DNA of 64,000 nucleotides from Tribonema minus (lineage: Eukaryota; Sar; Xanthophyceae; Tribonematales; Tribonemataceae), in NCBI GenBank assembly GCA_017506865.1, contig JAFCMP010000334.1, positions 1,736,001 to 1,800,000 on the forward strand. The letters are read 5' to 3'. The translations under genes and the position numbers were made by a program. Shown here piece by piece: positions 46,787 to 57,514 of the stretch. Each line of letters begins with the position of its first letter. The first letter of the stretch is position 1. The notes below the pieces were generated by a model that had not been told where the DNA came from, made no database searches, and was given only the letters and a program-made list of their open reading frames with translations.

Positions 46787-47703
46787 TACTATTGAGTGTA
46801 AAGCGATGGAAGGAGCTGCACATGGGTTTCGGCCAACCGTGCCAGCACTCAGTCATGCTGTGGTGTCTGTAATGACTGCAAGCCACAATTGCATCAGGCA
46901 GAGAACTGCAACTGCAGCATAAGGGCGCCTCAGCAGCAGCCACTGGTCACAGATCCATGGCAGCAGGCTCGCCTGCGCTGGAAGCAGCTCTGCACTCGAA
47001 TACCTTAAAGGTATGTAATTACCCAAGTGAAGTATATGCTATGTAGTATTAGGGCCTCCGTCACAGTGGGCTGGCTGTGATCATCCTGGGTTGGCGCCTG
47101 GTGAGTAATAAAGCCTGGAAGCGAGCTATGAACAGCAACTGAGGTCGCGTAGTGAAACCTACGATTGAGAGCAATGAAAGTATTGACTGTCCCAGCTAGG
47201 CCAGCATCACTAGATTCCCGGCCTATGTGGAGCACAGAGTGTTACGTCTAGAGACTTGTCGGTGGTGGTGCGGCATAGCGGGCACCGAGATAGTGGCAAT
47301 GTCAGCATCGTTTCGGTGACGATGCTTCAAATCACAACACGGATGCAAATGCCCATTGTGTTCGTGTGAGCACACCGAGGCGCCTTGTGGACTTTGTGAA
47401 CTTTGCACCAACAATCACAGCCGGCACAAATGACGCACACACGTTACTGCCAATTACTGCATATGCATACGGCAAATTGAAAGCGTACCTGTGACTTGAG
47501 AGCAAGCGTCTGCCGTGCTTGAAATTCCACTCGCGGGGTGAATGGAAAGATGAGCGCCGTCACTGGTCCACCACTGCATCCGGCTTCCTGAACGCGAGAT
47601 CAAGGTTTTTATTCCTGGACACAGCTCCAACTTCAACCGCGAAACTTCAATCATACATTTCTGAACGTTGCAAGTTGCTTGCTGACCAACAGGGGAGGCA
47701 GCG
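46787..47703. promoter_or_regulatory. Interval upstream of the IspD gene
   Basis: 917 bp between the PB1-like exon (minus) and the IspD start (plus). No conserved frame is seen. It should contain the IspD promoter; no distinct element recognised. Confidence 0.4.
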
Positions 47704-50700
47704 ATGCAGACAACCATCCTGCTGGCGTTGCTTTGTGGGCTGCGCGCGGTATCAGCTTTTGTTTTGCAATCGCCCGTCACGTCTATAGTACCGAGCTCAA
47801 GAAGGCCCTTGCCTCATGCAGCAGCAGGAGTAGGAGAATCTCGCGTGCAGGACGTAGCAGCTATCATACTGGCGGGCGGCGTGGGGTCCAGGATGAAGGC
47901 CAACATGCCTAAGCAGTTCTTGGAGCTGAGAGGAAAGCCGGTGCTGCAGCACAGCTTGGAGCTGTTTCGGTCACTCGACGGCATCAGCAGGTGACAAACG
48001 CTGCACAGATCGAGCATATCGACGAAACTGAGTGCTCGTGACATTTACTGTACATTGCGCAATACAGCAATTGCAAGCGCCGCTTGTCACGCAGGTCACG
48101 GGATGGCGTCGCAAGGCAAACTGTTTGAAGGGGGTGTAGCAGCATCTCTTGTTAAACCATGTTGCTGCGTTGCATTGAATCATGTATCATACATTGGCTT
48201 GCTGGCCTGATTGAAGCTCTACAAAGGATGCTGATTGCATCACACTTTTGTGTTATCTTGTTTGAGTTGTTGCATGATAGCAGCAGCGCAAGGCGTTGCT
48301 GAGTCACGTTGCGTTGCTCTTGCAACAATGCATTGCATTTGCCTTATCAGACTGTGTTCCCGTAATGCAGTGTGCAACTCGTTCATAGATGGTTCTGGCT
48401 TTATAATCACTTGCAAGCAAGCTGTGTTGTTTCTATTGTTGCATTGCAGTTCATCAGCCTCATGTCCCAACAGGACGACCTGAATGTGTAAAGAGTGGAT
48501 CATGTGTACTTGCTCAAGCTACGATGTCATGCTGCATTAGGTGGGAGTCTAGCAGTCAGAAAATCCCACAGCGCAAAGATGTGCTGTGCGGTTACAGGGC
48601 GCATGTTCAAATCACTTTAGCTACTCTTCACATTTGCCTAACCCTGTCACAAACATACCGGATTCAGCGTGACTGTTATCAGCTGCAGTCATTCACCTGC
48701 TGGCAATGTGATTGTGATGCAGGATCATCCTGGTCATCGACCAGCAGTACCGCGACCAGTTCAAAACCATGCAGGAGGAGGAGCCGCGGCTGGTGTTTGC
48801 AGACCCGGGAATGTGAGCGACCATATTGTACTTGTATTTATTTCGCTTCGCTAGGGGCGCGAAAAGCCCTCTCTTTGGATGTGCACTCAATGCAACATAC
48901 TTCTGAAGTTCATTCGTAGTGTCATTGTAAAGTCTGCCCTCAACTGTTGCTCAGGCTAATTAGAGCTGCAGCCGGCAGCTGCGTCCACACATTGCCGCAA
49001 CATGGGTGCTGCAACGGTTGCACCAGTTGTCTGGCTAGGCATACCAGCCTCTTCCTATAGCTTTCCGACGTGAAGTAGATGCAGCAGAGCCATGAAGTGC
49101 TGCACACGGCGACTGCGTGCACCTTTGCATTCTCATTCTTGACAAGCTCTATCATATTTCTATGCGCAACAATGTTGTACTTCGAAGTAGTAGTGTTGAT
49201 GCGTCAAGCCCTTTAAGGCCATGATTATTTGCTGCCAGGGTGCCAGGCAATCAAAAGACCCAGTGCTAAGCGTCTAACATTAATGGTATTGACTGAGCTT
49301 CCTTGAATATCCTCTCGCCCTCTCTTGTGATTTACATGCAACCTCTGCAGTATTCAAGTAGCATCCGACACAGAGTTGCCTTGAGCTAACGAAATTTCAG
49401 TTGGTGCAGGTGCAGGTGTGCAATACACAATGGCATGTGGTGGATTTAAATTCAGGCACACTTGCGTTCTCCGTGTCCAGCGCAAGACAATGTTCGCATC
49501 ATATATATACTGTTTGACTCGTGGCCAGTTGCTGCAGCAGCGGCGACCACGGTTATTGGTGGAAGGCACTTGCGGCTAACCATCCCTTGTCACCTAGAGC
49601 TCTACGATCTTTTGATTCGTTTTCATATATGTGAGATCTCGTGATGTCATTTAATTTCGCGTCAATGATGGCTCAAGCCACGCTCACAGCGGCGTCACCA
49701 TCCCTCCCCCCATCTGTGCAGCGAGCGGCAAAACTCTGTGTTCAACGGCCTGCAGGCGGTGCACGAGGGCGCCAGCGTTGTGTGCATACACGACGCTGCC
49801 AGGCCGCTTGTCACCAAGGAGTGCATATACCAGGTCAGTGGGCAGGCAAACGTTTCGCACCAGTAATTTGAAGACGGTATGGCGCGTCCCGGTGCGCTCC
49901 ATTGGTCGAACCCACCAGAAAACGAGAAAACTGGTACTGTCTGCTGCAACCTCATGAGGGTAGACGTGCTGGCCTGTGTGTCTGCGCATAGAAGCATGCC
50001 ACTCGTCCACGCAGTGGCACTGATGGTGATGCAACGACAGAAGCGTGCATGGAACACTAACACAAGCTAGGGCACAAGGGCTTGAAAATTAGATTTAGTT
50101 GCTTTTGATAAGCTAAGATGATATAAAGATATATCATCTTCTAAGTAAAATTTCAAAGTGGTAATAGATAAAAGTAGCGCACGCCTGTCAAGCGTGAGGT
50201 CCATGGTTCAATCCCAAGCAGATTGTGCCCTTCACACATTTCAAATGGCCATGCCAGCATTACGACTGATGCTACTTCTGGCATCACAAATTGCAGGTCT
50301 TGAGGGACGCGGAGGAGCACGGGGCAGCTGTGCTTGGAGTGCCCATGAAGGCCACCGTCAAGGTCAGGGCGGTCACGAGCAGCTGCCATGTAGATGACCC
50401 TGCAGCGAAGTACAGATGTGTGCTGGGTTGCAACATGAAACTGTTGTGCGCATCTAAGACCGTCATGATGCCTGTTTGCAGCAACTTTTTGTCATTGTCA
50501 CGCTGTATGCGGTGTTTGAGTCAATACAGCATGGGATGCAGGAGCAGACGGTGCTTAGAGGTGCCTGCACATTACTAGCGCCTGTTGCTTCGTTCAGAAT
50601 GTCTCCCAGCCGTTGTGGTACGGCGGCGATGGCGTTGCTGCAAACAGAAGGTGGCCAAAACCGTGAGCCACTCTCAAATTGGCACAGCACCAAGCAGTGC

Positions 50701-52244
50701 ATCATGCATTATGCAGGTTTTGCGTTGCCGCGTTGCCAGTTGCAAGGTTGTCATGCAGCGGTAGCAGCGCTCAGCTCTATCCATGCTGCCGGATCCCCGC
50801 TTTGTCTTGCTGGTGAAGCCCGATTGAGTGGACCAGCATACACCAACATTGCCTGGTGTGCACGGCGTGCCGCTGCACTGCGCAGGAGAGCGAGGACGGG
50901 CAGTTTGTGCTGCGCACCATTGACCGCTCACGGCTCTGGGAGATCCAGACGCCGCAGGTCATCAAGCCCGCTCTGCTGCGCGAGGGATTCGAGCGGGTGG
51001 AGCAGGAAAAGTGAGTGGCAGGCGGCAGTGCACACGCCCCATCTGTAGCGCTGAAGTTGTCTGGGTTACTGTCTGTATCGTCACACTGCAGGTACATTCA
51101 ATTACTGAGCTGCCAGCTTGTCCTTGGTAACGTAGTGCTCAACGCGCGTGGGCATGCATAGCCATGTAGCGTCACACTGAGCCAGTCGCCCCTGTCCACA
51201 TGGCCATTGCGCAGGGGGCTGTGGAAGCGTCGAAGTCAAGGTGCAAATATGCTGCTCAGGTCGCTGTGTTCATGCTGCGTCTGGCGGCATCCTTGCCACC
51301 GTACTGCCTGTTCATTGCCTGTTTAGACTCACTCAACATCGCACTGCTGCACTGCCTGGGCAGGCTGGAGGTCACCGATGATGTGTCCATCATCGAGCAG
51401 CTGGGATTACCGGTGAGTGATATCCTACTACCACATACATTAGCCTTATACCCAACATGGAAGTCTTCGGCATGAATAGCTTCTGTCATTGGACATGTGA
51501 TGGCGGGGGTATGCGCTACACCCTGTGCCGCATGCACCGCCACATCAACACCTTTTGCGTTCCCAGCTTGCCCAGCGGCAAGGGTGTTCAGACACTTTGG
51601 CCTGCAGCGCAGGCTTGTTTGAAGCTTGGCAGGGCATTTGGGCAGGGAGCGCCACGACAAGAACTGAACACAACAAGTGCACAGCTGTCATATTCCCAGA
51701 GCACTTGGCACCTTGCACAAGCTGACTCGGAGCACTTGATTGTCGTCCTCTATGCGCCATTGTGCCTGAGTGAAGGAGCAATAATCAAGTGCATTGCGGA
51801 GTGGTGTCTACTGAAGCATGCCACGAATCATTCAAGAAGCCGTGAGAAGGCTGCATTGCCACCGACAATGCCAATGCCATTCTGGTATTGCTTGCGTCAC
51901 ATGCACCATTGCCAAGGATGCCTTTGGCATGGATCAACGCTCGTTGCCCGCTGCAGTATCCGCTGTTCTCAAGCTGTCAGAAAATGACTTGATGCAGCAT
52001 TTGTTAACTGTTGTGGCTACATGAGTCAGGCCAGTACCTGGGAAACTATCCCAGAACTGTGTAAAATTGTATCTGTGCATCAAGTGGGCTTCAGTCAGGC
52101 CAGCACATGATGAAACATTGTTGGACCTGCTGTGCTCCACTGCAGGTCAAGCTCACGATGGGGGAGTACACAAACCTCAAGCTCACCACGCCCGACGACA
52201 TGGTGGTGGCGGAGCAGATACTCAAGAGCCGAGACGCTCTATGA
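47704..52244 (+). CDS. ispD: 2-C-methyl-D-erythritol 4-phosphate cytidylyltransferase, plastid-targeted
   Basis: Seven exons: 47704-47990, 48723-48812, 49722-49833, 50297-50362, 50886-51010, 51364-51412 and 52146-52244, 275 aa, all in phase. It converts MEP plus CTP to CDP-ME, the third step of the plastid MEP isoprenoid pathway. [19 protein letters not shown] is a signal peptide ending in the SAF motif (Phe19), and residues about 20-48 are a Ser/Arg/Pro transit peptide. The enzyme shows [11 protein letters not shown] and [13 protein letters not shown] (CTP site), [11 protein letters not shown] and HDAARPLV. It also has [30 protein letters not shown] and [31 protein letters not shown] closes the fold. 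All catalytic motifs are present. Intron 2 carries a 120-bp repeat and intron 3 a tRNA-like sequence. Confidence 0.97.
49510..49626. repeat. 120-bp interspersed repeat, copy 2
   Basis: Matches 43561-43680 in direct orientation (CTGTTTGACTCGTGGCCA, GGTGGAAGGCACTTGCGG, CACCTAGAGCTC). It lies in IspD intron 2, about 95 bp before exon 3. Confidence 0.85.
50160..50236 (+). pseudogene. tRNA-Asp-like sequence, probably a tRNA-derived SINE fragment or pseudogene
   Basis: CACGC-CTGTCAA-GCGTG forms a perfect five-pair anticodon arm with anticodon GTC (Asp). GGTTCAATCCC matches the RNA polymerase III B box, and the T stem has one mismatch. The acceptor stem does not pair and the D arm is degenerate, so it is unlikely to be a working tRNA. 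It lies in IspD intron 3. Confidence 0.5.
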
Positions 52245-53286
52245 CCAGCCACTCCCCTCGATTGTCGTGGGACGAAGGCTGATCTCCTGACTATAACACA
52301 TTCAATTAAAACACATTGAATGTCCCAACCCTCACATAGAAGGTGACGTTACGACTGCCACTTAGAGCAAGCTCAAGTTGTAGAACTGGCTGCTCGCTAT
52401 AGACAACACACAGCCACACCGCTGGCTGAATCAAATCAAATCAAGCGACGATCGCATTATGAAGCATGTGCGCATCTTCCACAGTGCCTTGTTGATCCAA
52501 TGGCTGGGTCATCTCTTGGCCACCCAGCAAGAACTTCAAGACAGCCTGTCCTGCTGGCAGCAGGGACACGCACCTTTGCCAACTTTGCCAAGAAAAGCCA
52601 GTTTGCACAAACGCTGATACCACCCCATCTAGCTTGCAGAAGTGCTTGCAAATGTTGTGTGCCCTTGCAGCACTTTTACAAGCGGACACAATGGTCTAAA
52701 GCTTGCATGTGCACTGTCTCGTGCGCAGCTTAATGGCACACTTGAGCGAAAACCTGTGAAAAAAACGCCAGAGAGTAACTGACATGACGCCGCTGGTCCG
52801 CCTAGCTCTCACAGCCTTGGCTAAGGATGCTGTCTTCACTTGTGCTATGGCTGATGACCTAGTTTTCAAAACGTGCTCTTTGTCATTTGGGAATGGTTCC
52901 ATGTAGGCAAGGTAAACATGGGTAGGTTCTTGCATGCACAGTCAAACCGCAACGCGGGTGCAGTAACGGGCGCGCTCTCAGAGCAGATGTGGAGGCAGCA
53001 ACGAAACATCCGATGCACTGCAGACGCACTCCCCCAACACTTACATGCATGACGTGCACGCGGACAGCAGCAAACATCTACATGAATGCTACAGGGAGGG
53101 TAATCAGCCATCGCACAGCTCGAAGGTGATTGATTTTCGTGTTTACGGTAGATATCTGTGAGTTGCACTGGCGCCAGAGGCGCGGCGTACACTAAACTGT
53201 GCTAGGGCATCTATGCTGATGATCTGCAACAATACACTGCCGCGGGAGCGCACACTACCTTGCCAAGGCTGCTGGCGCCCCAAGGG
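52245..53286. other. Interval between IspD and the PPR gene
   Basis: About 1 kb without conserved frames, between two convergent genes. It should hold both 3' UTRs. Confidence 0.5.
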
Positions 53287-54726
53287 TCACTCAGCGCCAC
53301 TCAGGGCGACGCTGCTATGGACGCCGTCGCCGTCGCTTCTGCGCCACCGCGCAAGAGCCCGCTCCAGTATGACGTCCGCTTCCGCAGTGCGCCCCGCCTT
53401 CATGCAGGCATCGATGGCCCCGTTGAAGAAGAGGTAGTCGGCTTCGTTGAAAACGTTGGTGTGCGCGACGCTAGCCTCCAAGCGGTATAGCAGTGCGAGC
53501 GCCCTCCTCCAGGCCCCCGCACGTGCGTAGACTTTCAGCACGTCACTGTAGGCGGGTCAGTCGGCGGGACGGTCCAGTGCCCTCTCAAAGCGATCCAGCA
53601 GTGCAGGCGCCCTCCTCCAGTGCCCCGCGCATGCGCAGACGTGCATGACTTTGCTGTAGAAGAACCAGCCGGCGGGGCGCCCCAATGCTCTCTCAAAACT
53701 GTCCAGCAGCTGCATTGCCTCTGCCGGGCTGCCGCATTCAGCCAGCATAGCCAGCGCGGCATCCGTAACTATATCACCCAGCCACTTAGTATCCCGCTCC
53801 TGCTGCCATGCTGCGGGCTCCCTAACCTCCATTGTGCTGGTGTAGGTCTGGACGTTTGGGTCGTGGCGACTGCCCTCGGCGGCAGCGTCCCTGGCCTGCT
53901 GCAAGATGTCCAGTGCCCTGGCCACGCTGCCGCACTTATCGTGCAATCCGACGAGGGTGGAGCGGTTGAGCAAGGTGGGCTTGTCCCCAGCTGCAATCAT
54001 CTGCGCCAGTATGGCATCCGCCTCAGCAGTGCGCCCCGCCTCCATGCAGGCCCTGATGGCCATGTTGAAGAAGATGAAGCTGATGTCCTCGCCGGTGGTG
54101 GTGGTTTTGGTGTCCACGCCGATGGCCTCCATGCCATCCAGCAGTGCGAGTGCCCTCCGCCAATCCCCCGCGCACGCACAGATGTTCATGGCGTCGAGGT
54201 AGAAGACCCAGCCAGCGCGGTGCCCCGATGCTCTCTGCATACTGTGCAGCTGCCGGTCCACCTCTGCCAGCCTGCCGCAGGCGACAGCAGCTGGCGCGGC
54301 GTCGGTGACTGCAGCACAGAGCCGCCACGTGCCGCCCAGCTCCCCCTCCACCGTATCCAGGCGCGCCAGCACCTCCCGCCACCGCCTCGCCATGCCCAGC
54401 TCAATCACCTGCTGGACCAGCAACTGCTGCTGCCATGGCTTCGGCTGCCAGTGGGACTGACTGTAGCCCAGCTGCTGCACAGCATCTTGAATCTGCTGCC
54501 GCCGCCATGGAACTGGTAGCCAGTTGGACCGACGGCCCTCGCTGGACAGACGCGGTGTCTGCCTGCCACCACTGCTGCACCTGCCACCGCTGCTGTTGCT
54601 ACTGTTGCTGCCTCTGCGCCGTTGCCTGCTACCACCCTGATTGCTCCCCGCCAGCTGCCCACCTCCCTTCGAGTTGGCAGCTGCAAGGGCAGTAGCGAAG
54701 TAGTGCCGATGTGCTGGTCGCGCCAT
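53287..54726 (-). CDS. Pentatricopeptide-repeat (PPR) protein with an in-frame TGA
   Basis: ATG at 54726 gives MARPAHRHYFATALAAANSK, which looks like an organellar presequence; an earlier in-frame ATG at 54957 is less likely. The frame runs 389 codons to a TGA at 53557-53559, then stays open in the same frame for 89 more codons to 53287. Repeats of the helix-turn-helix PPR type are clear, for example FFNMAIRACMEAGRTAEADA and FFNGAIDACMKAGRTAEADV on either side of the TGA. Between them ICACAGDWRRALALLDGMEA and VCACAGHWRRAPALLDRFER alternate. PPR proteins bind organellar RNA. At the TGA, the preceding repeat has Trp (RPAGWFFYSK against RPAD-stop-PAYSD), so TGG to TGA is the simplest change. It may be a pseudogene, an assembly error, readthrough, or an unrecognised intron (CTGACCCGCCTACAG looks like an acceptor). 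Confidence 0.75.
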
Positions 54727-54963
54727 GACACCAAACGGCGCGCGGGGCTGCCATTGGCAGTGCCAGCACAAAGTGGCGGTTGCAAATGCAAAGGCAGCGA
54801 GCGACAAATGGCAGAAACGGTACAGAGATGCAGCAGAATGTTGGTTAATGGCACTGCAGCAGAACGTTTGTTGCTGGCAAAAGAGGATCGAGCGAGCCCC
54901 ATCGCTCTCTGCTAGTACAAACATTCTAGGTAACAGGGACCCAGCTATTACAGCCATCAGCTG

Positions 54964-56534
54964 TCATGTCTGCCTTGGTGTGGTCAGCTGCTCGAGTTGC
55001 CACCAGATGTAAGTACCAGCCACGCAAAAAACCACCTGGTCAGCAAGTCTGCAATGTTGCAGCACACAATGCCTCCTTAGTGGCACATGCTCGTTGAAGG
55101 TTTCCTCCAAGAAAATGATTCGGTTGAGGAATGTTGCGCCTGAGATAGGCTCGCTCTGACAGCAACTCAGGCGTGCTTGACTGTCATTTTCCGGACGACG
55201 TGGAGTAATGCTGGGCTGTGTTGCGGCGCCGGTATCCAAACTCCTAGGGCACAGCGCAGACTAGGCTGCTGCGTTGACGCAAGCTTTTCGATTGCATAGG
55301 CAACCCGGCCTCCCTTGGGCCTTTATAAATACAAGTCCATACGTACATGTAAGAGCAACTATGTGATCTTTAAGGCAACACCTGGCTGGTCTGCTCATTA
55401 AACAGCTCTGACAGAAAGGGGTTGACACGAGCAGATACCCAGCGTGTCGCTGCATACCAGGTCATTGATGTCTACAAACATGATGCCTGGGGATATATAT
55501 ATATGCAGTGTTTTAAAAAGGTAGTGGTCCACATGGCAGTCTTCATCAAGGAGTTCGGATGTACACATGCATAGCTCAGCAAACCAAACTCTGACACTAA
55601 CTGGCAGCGGTGCAACAAGTCATTGTTAGCCATTCATAAACCAGTACAGTTTCATGATACCGGTAAATGCGTGCTGATGCACTAGGAAATACTTCACAGT
55701 ACTGCAAGTACATATTGTGTGGAGACTGCCGCTGCCGCTGCTGTACAGAGCCTCTCCTGCTCTACTGAGGCAGACTCTATGGCAAAACAACACACCCAGC
55801 GCTGCAGCGCAGAGTTGTTGCGCCTCCTCTTTTCACCGTTGTCTGTTAACGGTGTTGTAGAAGCCAGAAGTGTGTACTTTCTTTAGTACGCGCATTGACT
55901 TCGCCGTAAAAGCAAAAAAAAACAAAAGTGCTGGGTGTATTCGCGCAAGTAGAAAGTGCAGCTCTGGTGCAGACACCCCATTGCGCTTTCGCTACGCGTG
56001 CATGTTGATGTATGTACGTGCCACAGTAATTTCAGGAAAGCCGCCCCTCGCAGACTTTGCGACCGTCATGTGCAACACACAGACACAGTTTTCTAGGCCC
56101 GTCCTGACATAGGTCATGAAGGCTACCCCAAAGTGCATATGCGCAGAGCTTGGCAGGACATGCACAGCAGGCCACATGTTCCTGCCACCCAGCAAATCTC
56201 ATGTTTATAGCAGCTGCCAGCCCAGCAGTGCAGAGGGCCAACCCAGCCTAAGCATGCTCCGACCTCTGTAACCACTAAACACGTGAGACACACACAACAC
56301 CCACAATCGCTATTTTGACCGCACCTGAGATGCAGTGCTGCCTAGCAGACCCCACTTGCAGATTCCCGGCCTATACCAGCTGCCATGACCCACCAGGCCC
56401 ATCATCCCTGCTGCTGCTCCTGTGAATCTGCCAGTATGTTGCCCCACAGAGGGGCTAAAGGCAGACCCTGCCCCGCTGTGCAGCCACAGTAGGATGGCCA
56501 CTAGGCCAGAATCCAGCCTCCGCAGCAGCATCAT
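54964..56534 (-). CDS. Unknown plastid-targeted protein
   Basis: Two exons, 56325-56534 and 54964-55215, 153 aa, phase 0. The N-terminus MMLLRRLDSGLVAILLWL leads into GAGSAFSPS, a signal peptide with the SAF cleavage motif, then a Gly/Ser/Arg-rich transit peptide. The second exon follows the acceptor GCAACACAG. It encodes SCCQSEPISGATFLNRIIFL, a basic Cys/His region (RRHCVLQHCRLADQ), a hydrophobic segment (VVFCVAGTYIWW) and a short tail. No family recognised. The first exon is well supported by its targeting signal. The second exon and its stop are tentative, because a donor-like GTGG after LADQ might start another intron. Confidence 0.45.
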
Positions 56535-56764
56535 CGCTTGCTGTGCCGCTAGCTGCTGCTGCTGCGTCTGCCTTGCCTACAAGGAAGTTGCCCTGCAACT
56601 TTGCGACTGCCTGGTCACCGACAGAGGCATGGCGCGCTTTGAAGTGGGGCCTGCAACCCGTCAGATTGACCAGGGTTGTCGCCTGGTCGGTGAAGTGGTC
56701 AGTGACTTCAACTCTGAAAGCACACCAGGAACCCCCCCCTCAAAGAGCCAGGTGGGTTGGCGGC

Positions 56765-57232
56765 GAGGGTGGGGGGACATTAAAGTGCGGGTCCGTCCTG
56801 TCAGCCTCATTGCTCTTTTACCCTGACCGCTACTATATTGTCCTGGTACTTTAAATGACGGTAGCAACCCAGGCTCACCCTAAAACTAGAACTAGGGTTT
56901 GAAGTATTAGACTGGGGGGGGGGGTAGGTGCAACAGTTGCAGTTGGGTACGAATTGAGCCGGAAAGCAACCACACAGCACTTGCGGCTGCGGCACCGTAC
57001 GATATATATTGCTGTGATACGCTTCAGCGTTGATGAATATCATGCGAAAGCGACCGTTCATGAAGGATTGTGAGCCTAGGCGGCGAGTGGTAGGTGAACA
57101 CGATATAAGAGCGTTCAGGCCCGAGCAGCACCAAACTGCTTTGTATTGACCAGAACCGTGTCCAGCCGTCAGACCGCTCTGATGCCGTGACCGTCGCTCT
57201 TATATCGAGCGCTCTTAAATTATGACGCCCCC
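56765..57232. mobile_element. MITE-like element, family copy 2 (diverged)
   Basis: Shares with the element at 42741-43324 the blocks GCGGGTCCGTCC near the 5' end, AGGGTTTGAAG and GAGTGGTAGGTG inside, and CTTATATCGAGCGCTCTTA at the 3' end. The termini are degenerate (GGGGGACATTAAAG against GGGGGCGTCATAATTTAAG). It is shorter, with a C-rich insertion, and has no coding capacity. Confidence 0.75.
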
Positions 57233-57295
57233 AGTACTAGCAGAGTGAGGAAGGAAGTGGCGGGCTGAATGGACGAGGTAGGACGGACGTGATTA

Positions 57296-57480
57296 GGGAT
57301 GATGTGGGAGATGGGGGTGGGTAGGTGGGTGGGTGGGGTGGGTGGGGGTAGGGGTGGGGGCTGGGGGTGCGGGTGGGGGTGACGGGTTGTGGGGGGAGGT
57401 GGGAGGGGGGGGGGTGGGGTGGGGGGGGGGGGGGGGGGGGAGGAGGCGGCCTGGAGGCCGCCCCCCCCGTCTGCGGGCAA
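57296..57480. repeat. G-rich tract with dense GGG runs
   Basis: About 185 bp almost entirely GGTGGG/GGGGT units, ending in 20 consecutive Gs (57421-57440) and then a GC palindrome (GGCGGCCTGGAGGCCGCC). It has strong potential for G-quadruplexes. Confidence 0.9.
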
Positions 57481-57514
57481 GGAGCTGCATGTGAGACGAG
57501 TTAGCTATGGTGGG

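Noticed and set aside
57220..57490. Pro-rich minus-strand frames across the G-rich tract
   Set aside because: They reflect homopolymer and GGGT repeats only, with no start context or conservation.
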